From assembly GCA_032622095.1 (NCBI GenBank), contig CP136061.1:58175301-58239300 (forward strand): a stretch of 64,000 nucleotides of DNA, in the 5' to 3' direction. The translations under genes were made by a program, and so were the position numbers. The notes below the pieces were generated by a model. That model was given only the letters and a program-made list of their open reading frames with translations. It had not been told where the DNA came from and ran no database searches. Source of the DNA: Siphonodentalium dalli (taxonomy: Eukaryota > Mollusca > Scaphopoda > Gadilida > Siphonodentaliidae). Shown in pieces: positions 25,116-36,879 of this stretch (positions are counted from its first letter, which is position 1; the number at the start of each line of letters is the position of its first letter).

Positions 25116-25799
25116 GAGTGGTCAATCCGGACAACGACACTATGTTTACCATACATGGTATGGGTAAACATAAAAATGAAAAGATATCAGAGTCCAGTAT
25201 CGGGAAAATCAAGCACAGCTCTTCTGTTTATGGAACAATTATGAAAACGGCAGCATTTCGACGAGTGGACTTTTGAAGGTATGCACAAATTTTTTGGCTC
25301 CAGCAGTTGCTGTCCAGTCAGCTGAATGTTAATTGTTACAATCATATAATATTGTTGTCTAAAATAGTGTTGTTAATGTTAATATTTTGTTGTTTTAAAA
25401 TAAAGAATAAACGACACGAAACGACCAAACGATTTCCTACATGGTACGAAACGACCAATTGATTTCCTACATGGTACGAAACGACCAAACAATGCGGTAC
25501 GAAACGACTAATAAATATGGTATTAAACGACCAGATGGTACGAAACGTCTAGAATCCGTGCATTGCCATCGTCACGAGCGGGATTTTCCTGATGAAATCA
25601 AACTCAGTTTGATCGGTCCTATTAAATCGGATCCGACAAAAAACGCTCCAAAGTTAATAGGCGCACATGGTCCCGATTCGGCGATTGTTCCCGATTTATC
25701 CTGCATGAATGATATACCCAATTTGATGCGCAAATTAGCGCTTCTACTAGTAGTTTATTATTGAAAAACAGCTGATTCGAGAGTAGAATATATCTGTCT

Positions 25800-26279
25800 G
25801 TATCTGTAGTTGTTACGTCCTAGTGACCAAGGCTGGCTTTTACAGGACGGGATCGAGTAGATCCATAATTTTTCCAGGAAGTTTTTTTGCCGAACCCGTG
25901 ACTTCTTCGCAACGGTAGGGATCTTTAACGTTCGCACATTGTTGCACACGGGACAACCATTAGCGTCGGCTCCCGATCCGACGGTGTGCCAAGTGTAGTG
26001 TCATCCCTGGTCATGACATTACGAGAGGAGCAGAGGTACGAAGTTAGTCCAGTACGCATTTTTTCAAATTTTGTCTGAGACTCTTTGGCTTCTGGAATCT
26101 TTCTCAGATCACTGATCGTGGCATCGATGATTGATTTGTGATGCCCATGGTACCGGTACTGGGAATGCAGATGGCGACACAAAGTCCGACCGATATTTTG
26201 TCGGATTTGAACCCTCGACCGTGTCGAAAGGTGTAGCTCAGAGGTCGGCCCACAAACCAACTGAGCTATCCGCTCCTCC
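25800..26279 (-). mobile_element. tRNA-derived SINE
   Basis: On the minus strand the head is tRNA-like: A-box TAGCTCAGTTGG (26258-26269) and B-box GGTTCAAATCC (26203-26213). It is preceded by GGAGGAGCGGA and has roughly tRNA spacing. The body runs to about 25800 and includes ACGTTAAAGATCCCTACCGT and GCGAAGAAGTCACGGGTTCG. Pol III transcription from the internal boxes is expected by family. The open frame at 25925-26260 lies entirely inside the SINE and is ignored. Confidence 0.7.
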
Positions 26280-27074
26280 TAGCTGTAGTCTCACTTTTGC
26301 CAGCTAACAGTAAAACTAACAGAGCTAACGTAGGCTGTACCGTGTACGAAGTTAATAGTTACGTTTTTTTTATGCTTTCCTAAATTTTAGACTAAAATAT
26401 GGACATTTTATAAAATAAGCAGTATAGAGGAACTAGAAATCAATTCAAACAAATCTAATATAATCAACAAAATATCAGATTCTAACTTATTGGTTTGCTA
26501 GTCAGCACTTTTGACATTGAATGTTTACAAATGCATGTGCAAATGGAAGCCGCCATCTTTTTTATTCACGTCTTGATACCCCGCACTTTCCACCTTCTCA
26601 AGATTCCATAATCGGTGTCAGTAAATAATGATCATGAAAATTAGTTCCGCTCATTTAGACGGTGTTCCACGAAGTAAGCTCACATAAATATTATCCGACG
26701 AAATAATTCGCGAAGCAATTAAAGATATTCAGGGTTCAATAACACCAGCTACAACAACTTAAAACAAAATTAAAAATATAATTATTAGCAAAATTAATGC
26801 ACCACACACAAGACTTTATAAATGCGAAAGAAAGTCACTAAGGGCTTGGTTATTGAAAAAAAATACTATAATTATTGCTTTCCTGGGGGCCTAAAATTCC
26901 TTAAATCGACATGTAGTTTGCAATCAAATCGAAAAATAAATTTTCGATATGCCGGTTATCATCATCATAATATGAAAATATAGTATGTGTGGAATGTGTC
27001 ACGTTAAAATGAGCACCGGAGGATCATGTTCCTATTTTTCAGCTGCCATGCAAACGGTAGGCACTTTTATGCAT

Positions 27075-27836
27075 GTTTTCTCCGTTACCAACCCGAAAAG
27101 GTAGCATATGGGTACGTACAGTCCATTTAAACATGTGGCAACAGTTTTATATTGTCACAATCAATACACAACGGTGGCTATAGTCAAATGCATGCAATTT
27201 TATAAAATACTCATGATTCGAGCTGTCACTAGCCAGATGTTTAGGGTCAATGGCTACCCGTATATCTTAGGATTACCGTGCAATTAAAAATTCATTCCGA
27301 ATCGAACACTCTCTGTCACTCTATATGGTGTATAGACAGACGAAATGGACCAATTTCTTATGTGGGGATATATACCTTTTCGAAAACAAAACATGTGGAA
27401 AATATTGATGTGGCGTTTGTGATATGCGACACAGATATACTACAGTGGGCGTGGTAACGGAGAAAACACATTTTGTGTCTTTATATTCCTAAATATTGCG
27501 AATCGTTGTCAAAACACATTAAATTTTTAATAATATGTGACACAAACGTGTTTGGTTGAATTTCTAACTTCGCTAGAAACATATTAACTATTATTTGAAA
27601 CTACATGCAGTCCCATGTACTTTGAATGTGTATGTGTTTCCAGTAAACCCATATCATTGATCTATGCTGGTGCACACAATTCTGTGCATCTAAAAATAAG
27701 ACCTGCGTAATCATGCCATTCAATTTTATTTGATTACATAAATATAAGAATGTGTTAATATATGTCGAACAAGGAATACCTGACAATTCAAACGCCCGGT
27801 GTAATATTAGCATGGACATGATGGTAACGGAGAAAA
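27075..27836. repeat. Eroded satellite-like DNA with GGTAACGGAGAAAAC boxes, cluster 1
   Basis: The box occurs at 27075-27090 (inverted), 27453-27468 and 27823-27836. The spacings of about 365-370 bp are close to twice 185 bp. The sequence between boxes is largely diverged. Confidence 0.5.
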
Positions 27837-27989
27837 AACCTATATATAGTTATATACGACATGTATGCAAGTTTATGAATGAGGAATATTTTGCTAATGA
27901 ACGAGGAGTGGTGACTTTCGATCCACCGGAGACTTCGTCCCAGGTGAGCTAAAAATTAAAGGTCAAAATGCAAAAATGTAATTTTTTGT

Positions 27990-28490
27990 TTTTAGAGTTA
28001 TGTCCCTGGCTCCGCCCCTATTTGACCCAGTGACCCCATTTGAACAAATCTGAACCCCAATCACCCAAGGTCCCTCCGTATCAAATATGAATCCATTCGA
28101 CCCGGTGGTACAAGAGAAGAAGTCGTTTTAAGAAATACTATGGAGGGAAAGAGTTATGGCCCAGGCTTCGCAACTATTTGACACAGTGACCTCATTTGAA
28201 CAAATCTGAATGTGAGTCACCTAGGGAACATCCACACCAAATATGAACCCATTTGGCCTGCCGGTATTTGAGAAGATGTTTAAAAGAATTACTATGGAGG
28301 GAAAGAGTTATGGCCCTGGCTTCGCAACTATTTGACACAGTGACCTCATTTGAACAAATCTAAACGAGAGTCACATAGGGAACAGCCACACCAAATATGA
28401 ACTCATTCGGTCTATAGGTTCCAGAGGAGAAGATGTTTAAAGAATTGTTGACGGATGGACGGACTGACGGACGGACGACGGACGAGAAGT
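27990..28490. repeat. About 154-bp tandem units with (GACGG)n tail and direct-repeat flanks
   Basis: Units starting at AGTTATG.CCC.GGCT (about 27996, 28151, 28305) share TTTGACACAGTGACCTCATT and end in a GGACGGACTGACGGACGG tract. The block is flanked by direct repeats TCCACCGGAGACTTCGTCCC / TCCACCAGAGACTTCGTCTC plus AGGTGAGCTAAAAA at about 27920 and 28501. Confidence 0.75.
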
Positions 28491-28698
28491 GATGACTATA
28501 GCTCCACCAGAGACTTCGTCTCAGGTGAGCTAAAAACTACCAAAACAAAATGCATTGTTTTATTCATGGATTGGTACTAGTATGCAATATGATTAAAATT
28601 CGAAATTAATTTTAAATAGCTAGTAGCCTTCAATTAATTTCCTGCCCATATAAATCAATTTAATAAATGTCATCGTTACTAGTGTCATCACATTGAGT

Positions 28699-29447
28699 CT
28701 ATATGTCTAAACATGACAAACACGTGAAATTATCACCGTCGTCAAAGACACCGTAATCCTCTCCGCAACCTTCATGAAACCACTTGCCACAATCTGAGCA
28801 CAACGCCCATTCGTCGCGTTTACTGGGGTCGAGTGGATCACCATAAACACATCCACACTTCCCACAATAATACGCATCTTGACAGTTATTTTCCGCACTC
28901 TTTTTTGAAGCTCGCTTGCCTTTGATGACCGTTGACCGAGAACCATTAGACTCGCGAACATGTGGTGCAGACATCGTTGTGAACTTCCAATTGCATTTCA
29001 GGTCGGATTCACCATTTGAAGTTAGAAACTTTAAACAATTGGCGCAAAAACATGACGTTTCTCTGGTAGCGATGCCGTTTGCGTGTTTGGTAGGAATAAC
29101 CGCGTGTACCTTGAGTGTCCAGGAACGGGTAGGACATCGGGAAAACCAATTTCACGGCGCTTTCGTTGAGGTGAATAAATGCGACATTAACAATCACAAA
29201 ATGTGGCGGCGTTCTGTATCACACATTTACCGGTCTTCACTGCAACGTCAGCCAACCTCTTGGAGGTCCCTCCAACTCCACCACACGGCCCCTTTCCAAG
29301 ACCTGCTTCCAAATATTGCCAGGTAGCTTTCACGCCCATCTTAGAATGATTACTGACAAGGTTGAAGATATGTCTGTCGATATTGGCTGGTGGGTGAATC
29401 CGAAATGTATAGTGGATGTATTTGACACCAGGAACAATATATAACAC
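28699..29447 (-). pseudogene. Broken transposon-type gene with C-terminal PHD-like zinc finger
   Basis: The C-terminal segment, read from about 29165 to 28699, includes SCFCANCL and then a PHD-like finger: CGKCGCVYGDP, CSDCGKWFHEGC, FTCLSC. Such fingers bind chromatin or act in protein contacts. Upstream in another frame (29187-29447) is GPCGGVGGTSKRLADVAVK, a motif I have seen in uncharacterised invertebrate proteins that look transposon-derived. The two segments are collinear on one strand but frame-shifted, with an apparent deletion between them (near 29170-29190). The 5' end is missing and decays into tandem repeats. I would not name a superfamily; the PHD assignment is firm, the rest is inference. 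Confidence 0.6.
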
Positions 29448-30005
29448 CCTTTGTTTGACCTAAATCGGCCAAGGGGTTGAGAGATAGCATGGGTGTCCTA
29501 TTTGGAACCCCTCTGGACAGCGACAATTTTGGATCATGCAGGTTGAGGTGTGTGATGTGTTCGGAAAGAGTGCCTGGGGAGGCGCACCCTACAACACCAT
29601 TTGTTTGACCTAAATCGGTCAACGGGACGAGAAATGGCATGGATGTCCTATTTGAACCCTTCTGGTCGGCGGCCATTTTGGATCGGGGTGGTGTGAAAGG
29701 GGTGAATATTTAGATTATCTTGGGGCACCCTTTGTTTTACCTAAATCGTCCAAGGGGTCGAGAAATGCCATGGGTGCCCTATTTGAACATCTCTGGATGG
29801 TGTCCATTTTAGATCGTGGTGTGGTGAAGGGGGCGTATTTAGATTGGCTTCCTACACACACCTTTTGTTTGACCTAAATCGGCTGAGAAAAGGCATGGCG
29901 CCATATTTGAACCCTTCTGAACGGCGGCCACTTTGGATCTGGATGGGTGCGTGGATAGAATATCTGTGGGGGGGGGGCATATACAAAACCCTTTGTTTGA
30001 CATAA
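29440..30005. repeat. Degenerate tandem repeat, 127-148-bp units
   Basis: GTTTGACCTAAATCGGCCAA-type starts at 29453, 29601, 29733 and 29867, with a partial at 29994. Shared blocks are GGCATGG.TGTCCTATTTGAA and GGCGGCCATTTTGGATC. Confidence 0.8.
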
Positions 30006-30189
30006 TTATAAAAAATTCGAATAAGTAAATTGTAATAAGGAATGGAAGTCACCTTCGTTTTAATCGGTACTGTAACGGGGTGAATATATTGTTAAGATAG
30101 ATAACTCTGGTCGCCAGACAAGAAATCCATCCTACATAACCCAACAGAAACTCATCTGCCACTCAGAGCCCATCTGTCTTTAGCAGTGT

Positions 30190-30480
30190 GGGCAATGGCA
30201 ACCCGCACTGTCTCTTTGATTTTGCTGTCCCATTTTGCCCGGATAGCATGGCACATTGTCCCACTTTGCCCATTGCGGTGTCCCGATTTGCCCAAAGGCA
30301 CGGGCAAAGTGGGACAAAACAAGACGTTCCAAAAGGGACATACCGAGATGGTGTTTGGTATCAATGATCACCCGATTATATGCGCCGATGATACCAATCA
30401 ACGGCTTTCCATTTTTTCCGGCGAAAATCCTATCTAAATTTCCTTGAAAACATTTGGTATCCCGCTTTGCCCGGGTTTCC
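30190..30480. repeat. Cluster of GTCCCACTTTGCCC motifs in both orientations
   Basis: Five variants (GTCCCATTTTGCCC, GTCCCACTTTGCCC, GTCCCGATTTGCCC, GGGCAAAGTGGGAC, TCCCGCTTTGCCCGGG) in about 290 bp. Possibly subterminal repeats of a small element; the ends were not resolved. Confidence 0.45.
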
Positions 30481-30601
30481 CCTATTTGTAATTAAACTGG
30501 TTAGTTTTTTGTGTTGATCTGAGTCAAACAAACCCAGACTGCCGATATAGTATCGCCAAGGGGTTCATATGTGCCTAAAGAATGACCTTCTGATGTTCGC
30601 T

Positions 30602-30978
30602 GGTATAACGGAGAAAACGGTAACGGAGAAAACCGCATATTGTTTACAACCATATACAAAAGTCTTGTGATATTAATTTCAACATGCTCACGTGATATTT
30701 TGGGCTTGATAGACGTTCCGTCAGATGAGATTAGCAGTTGGAGTTAAATCGTCGATTTTCTATGTTTTATGGTGGTAACGGAGAAAACATCCTTAAATAA
30801 ACTGTTTTGGGAGTGGCAACTCATCTCTCGTTATTTCTACATATGATTCATTTGCATTTAGAGCTATATGTTCCCCAGATTACACGTGATATTGCGTTTC
30901 TTTGTATAAAATTAGGCACGTACAGCAAGTTGTATCTGTCAGTTATGACGATTTAAATTGATGGTAACGGAGAAAACA
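30602..30978. repeat. Satellite-like DNA with GGTAACGGAGAAAAC boxes, cluster 2
   Basis: Boxes at 30602-30618 (variant), 30619-30634, 30774-30789 and 30963-30978, all on the plus strand. The two intervals share CACGTGATATT at similar offsets, so these look like degenerate tandem units of about 155-190 bp with one strongly conserved box. Confidence 0.5.
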
Positions 30979-31679
30979 CCGTTTTCACGGACAACATACC
31001 ATGGTGGACTGCTTCCAAATATAGTAACGTTATAGAATAATGGGTTTTTAATGCGAGAATCGGTCATACAAGTGAGATAATTACATAGGACTTGTATAAT
31101 ATAGTAACGGATTACTCAAGTTTCTGAGCTCATGAAATCGGATACCCAATAACGGACATCCAAAAAACAGCCAATTTTGTCACTCAAACCTCCCATTTGT
31201 GAAATATAAGGAAGCCAACCGGATTTTTCTATGTGATATATATTCGTCATAAGACCCCTGTTTAATGGTGTGTTGCCATTGAGATGGCTGTCGAGACATG
31301 CATAAGATACACCCCTCGGACTCGTATTTGCCATTTTTTCGCTATAAGGAATTTTGGGCCCATTGAGAACCCACTGAAACAACGCAACTTCCAAAGAGAT
31401 CACATAATAAATTAAATTTGGTATTAATTTAGTGTGTTATTGGCATTATTATTATATGTTCTTTGTTTGTCTGACCATGATACAATATTATCTCCATTAC
31501 TTAATGTCGACTTTCCCCCATATATAGCCGTTCCTTAGAAGCGGGCCGATGCTCTAGCTCCGTTGTAAAATTAGCTCTTTCAAGAAATCCTGCATGGCGG
31601 TGTTCTCTTGAGTCGACAGTATGGATCTCATATATCTCCATATTCCATAATGGATCTTTAAAGCGATATGTATCCTATT

Positions 31680-32110
31680 ATTCTCTTGATGTTTTCTGGA
31701 TAATGTATTGTCTCAAATTTCTTCGCGGGAATCCTATAACTTGTTGTTTTGCCTTCCCGCGTGTGTTATTGATGTGGGCATCCCAAGTCATGCTGTTGCT
31801 TAGCTTGTGGGGTTCATGCACCTCTCTTATGGGAAGACGGTTTTCTTCCGTGGTGACAGTATAATTATTGCATTTCTTGGTGTTGAATTTCATTCCTAAT
31901 ATGTCGATGCTAAGTTTAACAGGTTGATGTTCATATATCTTGTTTGCAGTTATCTGTAGCCATTGCAGTTTTTGATTTCCCGGTATACATAGATGGCAAT
32001 CATCAGCAAACTGTAGATTTGACTTTTGCAGGCAGATCATTTATGTGACAGGGAACTGGAGGGGTCCTATAGTTTACTACCCTGTGGGACACCGGAGCTT
32101 GCTGCTTCTT
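31680..32110 (-). pseudogene. Non-LTR retrotransposon reverse-transcriptase fragment
   Basis: The minus-strand frame carries SGVPQG (about 32085), a frameshift or deletion, then LQFADDCHLC (the RT catalytic FADD box), MKFNTKKCN and SNSMTWDAHIN, with a KA...GF.RRNLR tail. This is the palm-to-thumb order of LINE reverse transcriptases of the Jockey/CR1 broad type. Endonuclease and 3' parts are missing. Confidence 0.8.
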
Positions 32111-32350
32111 TCTTGCGTACATATAGTAACAATTGTTAATTGATTAATTAATCAATGGAGATGAAGACACATTACACTAGTCATAACAACATGCGGTAGT
32201 TACAATGAAAATCGAAAAAAATATATAAATATTGCATAATATCATCTTATCCGACCTATACAGACACAAAAAAAATACCCTCTCGTGTCAAAACTAAAAA
32301 AAAAATTGCACCAAAATAGACATAATAGAATCACTAGAACGGAACATTAA

Positions 32351-33290
32351 AGATGCATTATCCGATTAAACATCCCTAAATTACTATTTCTTTGGATTCG
32401 GGGATAACAAATATTTGATTCGAGTCGAGGAACCAACTCATCAAAGCTCAGAGTGATCAGATATCGATTTTTTAAATCTGTTATTTCTCGAGATATGTAC
32501 TTTTTTCCGCCTGGCAAATATTCGTCAAACCGACCAAATTGCGGATGAAGATGGATAACATTAAAATCAAGTGGTAATACGGCCAAATTTCGTGACAATC
32601 AAGTGATAATACGGCTGATGGGGTCATTGTCACAAGGCTCCTGTCACATTCGTAGCCAGCTTTTTAAATCGATCACAAATGTAGCCAGCTTTTTGCCGGC
32701 GATCACATTCGTAGCCAGCTTTTCTAATTCCATGATTTATATGGCGCTAAATATGACGTCATCACGTTCGTGACTAAAATGTCGACGTCATGCTCCAGAA
32801 AAGACTTTGTTTATCAACTTATATTGGAAAATAATTCGAGCATTCTAACGACATTGATAGGAAACCTCGAGTTATTAGATGAACTAATTTCACATTAAAG
32901 TTCTAGTTGTTTTTCGTCTATCAACTCAGAAAAATGAGATTAACCTAATCTTGTTCGTTGAGGCTTGAATGAATATGAAAAGCTGGCTACAAATGTGATC
33001 GCCATATAAAAGCTGGCTACATTTGTGATCGATTTAAAAAGCTGGCTACGAATGTGACCGGGGCCTTGTGACAATGACCCCATCAGCGATAATACGGCCA
33101 TATGTCGTTGAACAACATGTTGATAAATAACACGTTTTTGGGAAATTTTATAGTTGACAGTGGTTAGCATTATTTTGTTGTAATTAATCGATTCTGATAA
33201 CTAAAGCGTACTTTGAAGAAATGTTGTTGTTGTTGTTGTGACTTGATGATATGGGGACACTCTGATTGGATTGAGTACCTTTAAGCAACA
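32351..33290 (-). mobile_element. TTAA-type MITE, family 1, with nested insertion
   Basis: TTAA at 32347-32350 and 33291-33294; ends AGATGCATTATCCGA and TTGGATTGAGTACCT. The internal sequence is the reverse complement of the family, interrupted by the 474-bp element at 32614-33087. Confidence 0.85.
32614..33087. mobile_element. 474-bp MITE with 9-bp target duplication, nested in a TTAA MITE
   Basis: Ends GCTGATGGGGTCATTGTCAC and the inverse GTGACAATGACCCCATCAGC. The perfect 9-bp duplication GATAATACG lies at 32605-32613 and 33088-33096. Each end holds three subterminal copies of AAAGCTGGCTACGAATGTGA in inverted orientation. A 9-bp duplication and long repeat-rich TIRs fit Mutator-like elements; no transposase is present. 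Confidence 0.85.
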
Positions 33291-33577
33291 AATAGAAAAA
33301 TATCTCTATTCTATACACGCACATCGTACGCACATCCTTAGTACACAGAAAGCTGAATGTGTAAATAAAGCAATCAATTATTCGACTATCAAGGCTAATA
33401 AATACCGTAATGTATATATACATACATTAATGTTTTAACAATCAGCTTCAACAAAATATAAAAAATGTTAAAATTTTAAGCTCCCAGTCGAAGACTATGT
33501 TATATCATATTCAACATAACACTTTTAACATGGCACATACAAGTTAGCTACCTTGTTTTTTTAGCAATCATCTTTAA

Positions 33578-34770
33578 AGGCAACTCTTTGTTTTCGAATC
33601 ACCAGATCACACTATATACAACATATTCCATGTTAATGGTATATACCATTTGAAAGAGGAAGCTCCAAAACATTGTATTATTAACTGATCCGGTCGAATA
33701 AACTGGGAACATTTAGTTTTTGTCGAGGTACCAAGGTGTGTCCTGCATTTTATTTGGTCTGGACTGTACAATAAAGTCTATTATACTCACTGGAAGGAGA
33801 ATAACTAAATCTCTTAGTTTAAATTTTGATGCATTCTGGGTTGACAAGGGGGGGGGGGGGGGTCTTGGAACGAATCTCTATCACTTGGTGGACAGTCCTA
33901 GGCCACAGTTGCTTCGTATTCTGGTGGAATATATATTTGTTTGGCTCCTCTTCCAAATGGTATATAATATTGGATAATGTAATCTGGGCATTCAATGGTA
34001 TATAATATGGAATAATGTAATCTGGGCATTCAATGGTATATAATATGGAATAATGTAATCTGGGCATTCAATGGTATATAATATGGAATAATGTAATCTG
34101 GGCATTCAATGGTATATAATATGGAATAATGTAATCTGGGCATTCAATGGTATATAATATTGGATAATGTAATCTGGGCATTCAATGGTATATAATATGG
34201 AATAATGTAATCTGGGCATTCAATGGTATATAATATTGGATAATGTAATCTGGGCATTCAATGGTATATAATATTGGATAATGTAATCTGGGCATTCAAT
34301 GGTATATAATATGGAATAATGTAATCTGGGCATTCAATGGTATATAATATTGGATAATGTAATCTGGGCATTCAATGGTATATAATATTGGATAATGTAA
34401 TCTGGGCATTCAATGGTATATAATATTGGATAATGTAATCTGGGCATTCAATGGTATATAATATGGAATAATGTAATCTGGGCATTCAATGGTATATAAT
34501 ATTGGATAATGTAATCTGGGCATTCAATGGTATATAATATTGGATAATGTAATCTGGGCATTCAATGGTATATACTATTGGATAATGTAATCTGGGCATT
34601 CAATGGTATATAATATTGGATAATGTAATCTGGGCATTCAATGGTATATAATATTGGATAATGTAATCTGGGCATTCAATGGTATATAATATTGGATAAT
34701 GTAATCTGGGCATTCAATGGTATATAATATTGGATAATGTAATCTGGGCATTCGAAAATTAAGTGGGCCT
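33578..34770. mobile_element. TTAA-type element, family 2, with internal minisatellite
   Basis: TTAA at 33574-33577 and 34771-34774. The left end AGGCAACTCTTTGTTTTCGA faces the right end TTCGAAAATTAAGTGGGCCT (imperfect inverted repeat). A related left part lies at 36404-36760 (AGGCCCACTTAATGTTCGAA after TTAA). Outside the element, about 90 bp beginning TTTTAAGCTCCCAGTCGAAG occurs on both sides (33475 and 34798) as a direct repeat. Confidence 0.65.
33958..34753. repeat. 38/39-bp minisatellite, about 21 units
   Basis: Units TGGTATATAATA(T)TGGATAATG or ATGGAATAATG plus TAATCTGGGCATTCAA. The 38-bp (A) and 39-bp (B) types alternate as BAAAABABBABBBABBBBBBB by my reading. Very uniform, so recently expanded. 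Confidence 0.9.
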
Positions 34771-34816
34771 TTAACAAATAAATAAAAATAATAATATTTT
34801 AAGCTCCCAGTCGAAG

Positions 34817-34861
34817 ACTTCTTCTTCTTCTTCTTCTTCTTCTAAGCTTCTTCTTCTTCTA
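34817..34861. repeat. (CTT)n microsatellite
   Basis: CTTCTT run broken once by AAGCTT. It interrupts the right-hand direct repeat flanking the family 2 element. Confidence 0.9.
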
Positions 34862-35526
34862 TGTTATATCATATTCAACATACCATTTTTAACATGCACA
34901 TACAAGTTAGCTACATTTTTTTATAAGATTATGTAACAGTTTCCGATGTGACACGGTGTCAAATCCCCTTCGAAAATCTTGGATGGCAATGTCGACTTGA
35001 CAATGTGTTTCTTAATCATAAGTCTTAAATACTTCAAATTTTCAGTAACATGTGCCAATGGCCTGGGAATTTAAAAAAACGTTAATAAAAAAACAGACCA
35101 TTTTTTGAAGGTCTACCTTACATTTTTCTGACATGGGGATGATACCTCATAATAAAATAGGTGACAGTTACTCCTTCAAGATGTTTCGATTTTCGGTCTG
35201 TCCACGGACTATAACACCTGGTATACGTAATTCAAACGTTTCAGACATGGTTTTCAAGGTGTTGACAAGAAAGTCAAATAACCATTAAAGGCCATAGAAA
35301 TAAGATGTATTATATTTAATAGCCATATTAAAGACACTTCTCAATTAGCTATGAATAAACCATGCCAAACATGTTAATTCAGAAACCTATTCAGAAATGC
35401 TATTCATGATATCCAACTGCTTGCCATTATTGTTTTAAAAGGGCAATCATTAATGGATAGACTTCATATGGCATCAAATGGTCATCGAACGGTTGACATC
35501 AAATTGTCATTAACCGTAGCCATTAA

Positions 35527-35978
35527 AGGTAATCAATCCGATTCGTCGGTCCCCATATCATCAGATTCCAACAACTACAACATTTTTTGAAATTCCGCTT
35601 CAGTTATATGGAATCGATTAATTGCCCAAAAATAATGCTAACCATGCACAGTCAATTATAGTATAAAATTGCCCAAAACGTGTTATTTATCAACATTTTA
35701 TTCAACGGAATGTGGCCGGTTTGCCTAAATCTAACACCTAAAGCCACTTGACTTTAGATTTATCCATCTTCATCCGCAATATGGTCCGAAATCGTCGGCT
35801 TAACGAATATTTTCCAGGCCGCCAAAAATAACATATCTCGGGAAATAATAAATTTCAAAAATCGAAAATCAGATCACTCTGAGATTTGATGGGTGGGTTT
35901 CTCGACTCGAATCAAATATTTTTTACCCCCGAAGCCAAAGAAATAGTAATTTGGGAGCGTTATTTGGATTATGCATCT
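35527..35978 (+). mobile_element. TTAA-type MITE, family 1, complete copy
   Basis: TTAA at 35523-35526 and 35979-35982; ends AGGTAATCAATCCGA and TTGGATTATGCATCT. 452 bp, no coding capacity. Confidence 0.85.
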
Positions 35979-36403
35979 TTAATTTCACTATACTTTCCGC
36001 ATAAGCCATAAGCACCCCATTGAAGGCAGCCATGAGACGGCCATTGAAGCTGCCATGATTAGTTCAGTGGTGACTAATTAGACTCATGTTTATTGGGTTT
36101 CCTACTTTCCGTCAATTGTTCAGAGTGAAACAACCATCAGTTTGAAATGTTCTAACCATATGGGGAAGATGTTTGGTTGGAAGCATGTTTTTTTCCGACT
36201 GTTGGGAACATTGATGTATCAGTCCGAAAACTCCAACTGAAGGGAAGCGGCATGCATCGGGGTGGCGTCCGTCATGCATCGGGGTGGCGTCCGTCATGCA
36301 GTTGGAAATTTAAAATTCGAAACCAGAATAAAGACTTTCCATGGAGTCCCTTCCTTTGTGTGCCCTTCTTTCATTTTGTCTGTTCTTCCTATTCTGTCAT
36401 TAA

Positions 36404-36760
36404 AGGCCCACTTAATGTTCGAATCCCAGATCACATTATATATAGAACATAGTATATACCGTTTGAAAGAGGAATCCCCAAGATTAACTTATCCGGTCGA
36501 ATAAACTGCGAACACGTTGCTTTTGTCGAGGTATCGACGTGTGTTCTGTGTGGTTCTGTGCTAAATTTTGATCTGGACTGTACAAGCTTCCAGCCTTCCA
36601 TGCAGCCTATTATTCCCGATGGAAGAGGACTATATTGCTATCTCCTAGTTTTGAAATTTGATGCATTTTGGGGAAATCCAGAGGGAAGTCTTGGAGTGAA
36701 TCTGAGAATCTCTATCACTTAGTGAACAGCTCTTCTGTATCATGGTGGAATATATATATA
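36404..36760 (+). repeat. TTAA-type element, family 2, left part
   Basis: About 350 bp collinear with 33578-33940 (shared ATCCGGTCGAATAAACTG, TCTGGACTGTACAA and TTTGATGCATT). It ends in a (TA)n run; the right terminus is missing. Confidence 0.65.
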
Positions 36761-36879
36761 TATATATATTTATTTGTTTTGGTTTTATTTCATGCCAACA
36801 GTACTGTAGTCAAGGAGGGAGATCACTGAGTCGCTACAATAATGGATCCATCCAGTCCAATTCCTCGGTTTAAGTGCTG

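Larger units (their letters stand above)
21828..25552. mobile_element. Non-coding element with TIRs made of GGTCGTTTCGTACC arrays
   Basis: Left array 21828-21985 and right array 25408-25552 are inverted copies: GACGTTTCGTACC, CTGGTCGTTTCGTACCATAT, then CCATGTAGGAAATCAATTGG on one side, with their reverse complements on the other. Aligned end to end they match over about 115 bp with few changes. Each array holds five to seven 14-bp boxes (GGTACGAAACGACC). The 3.7 kb between has no transposase; it holds several unrelated repeats, so the element either accumulated insertions or is a composite. Confidence 0.65.

Noticed and set aside
25925-26260. 111-codon minus-strand ORF
   Set aside because: Lies entirely within the tRNA-derived SINE and overlaps its A and B boxes.
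26203-26279. A genuine tRNA gene
   Set aside because: The A and B boxes are good, but the acceptor stem does not close and the sequence continues into a SINE body.
28916-29326. 136-codon plus-strand ORF opposite the PHD-finger gene
   Set aside because: Antisense shadow; the minus strand carries recognisable Cys/His motifs.
33958-34753. CRISPR-like array
   Set aside because: Units are contiguous with no unique spacers, in an animal genome; it is a minisatellite.
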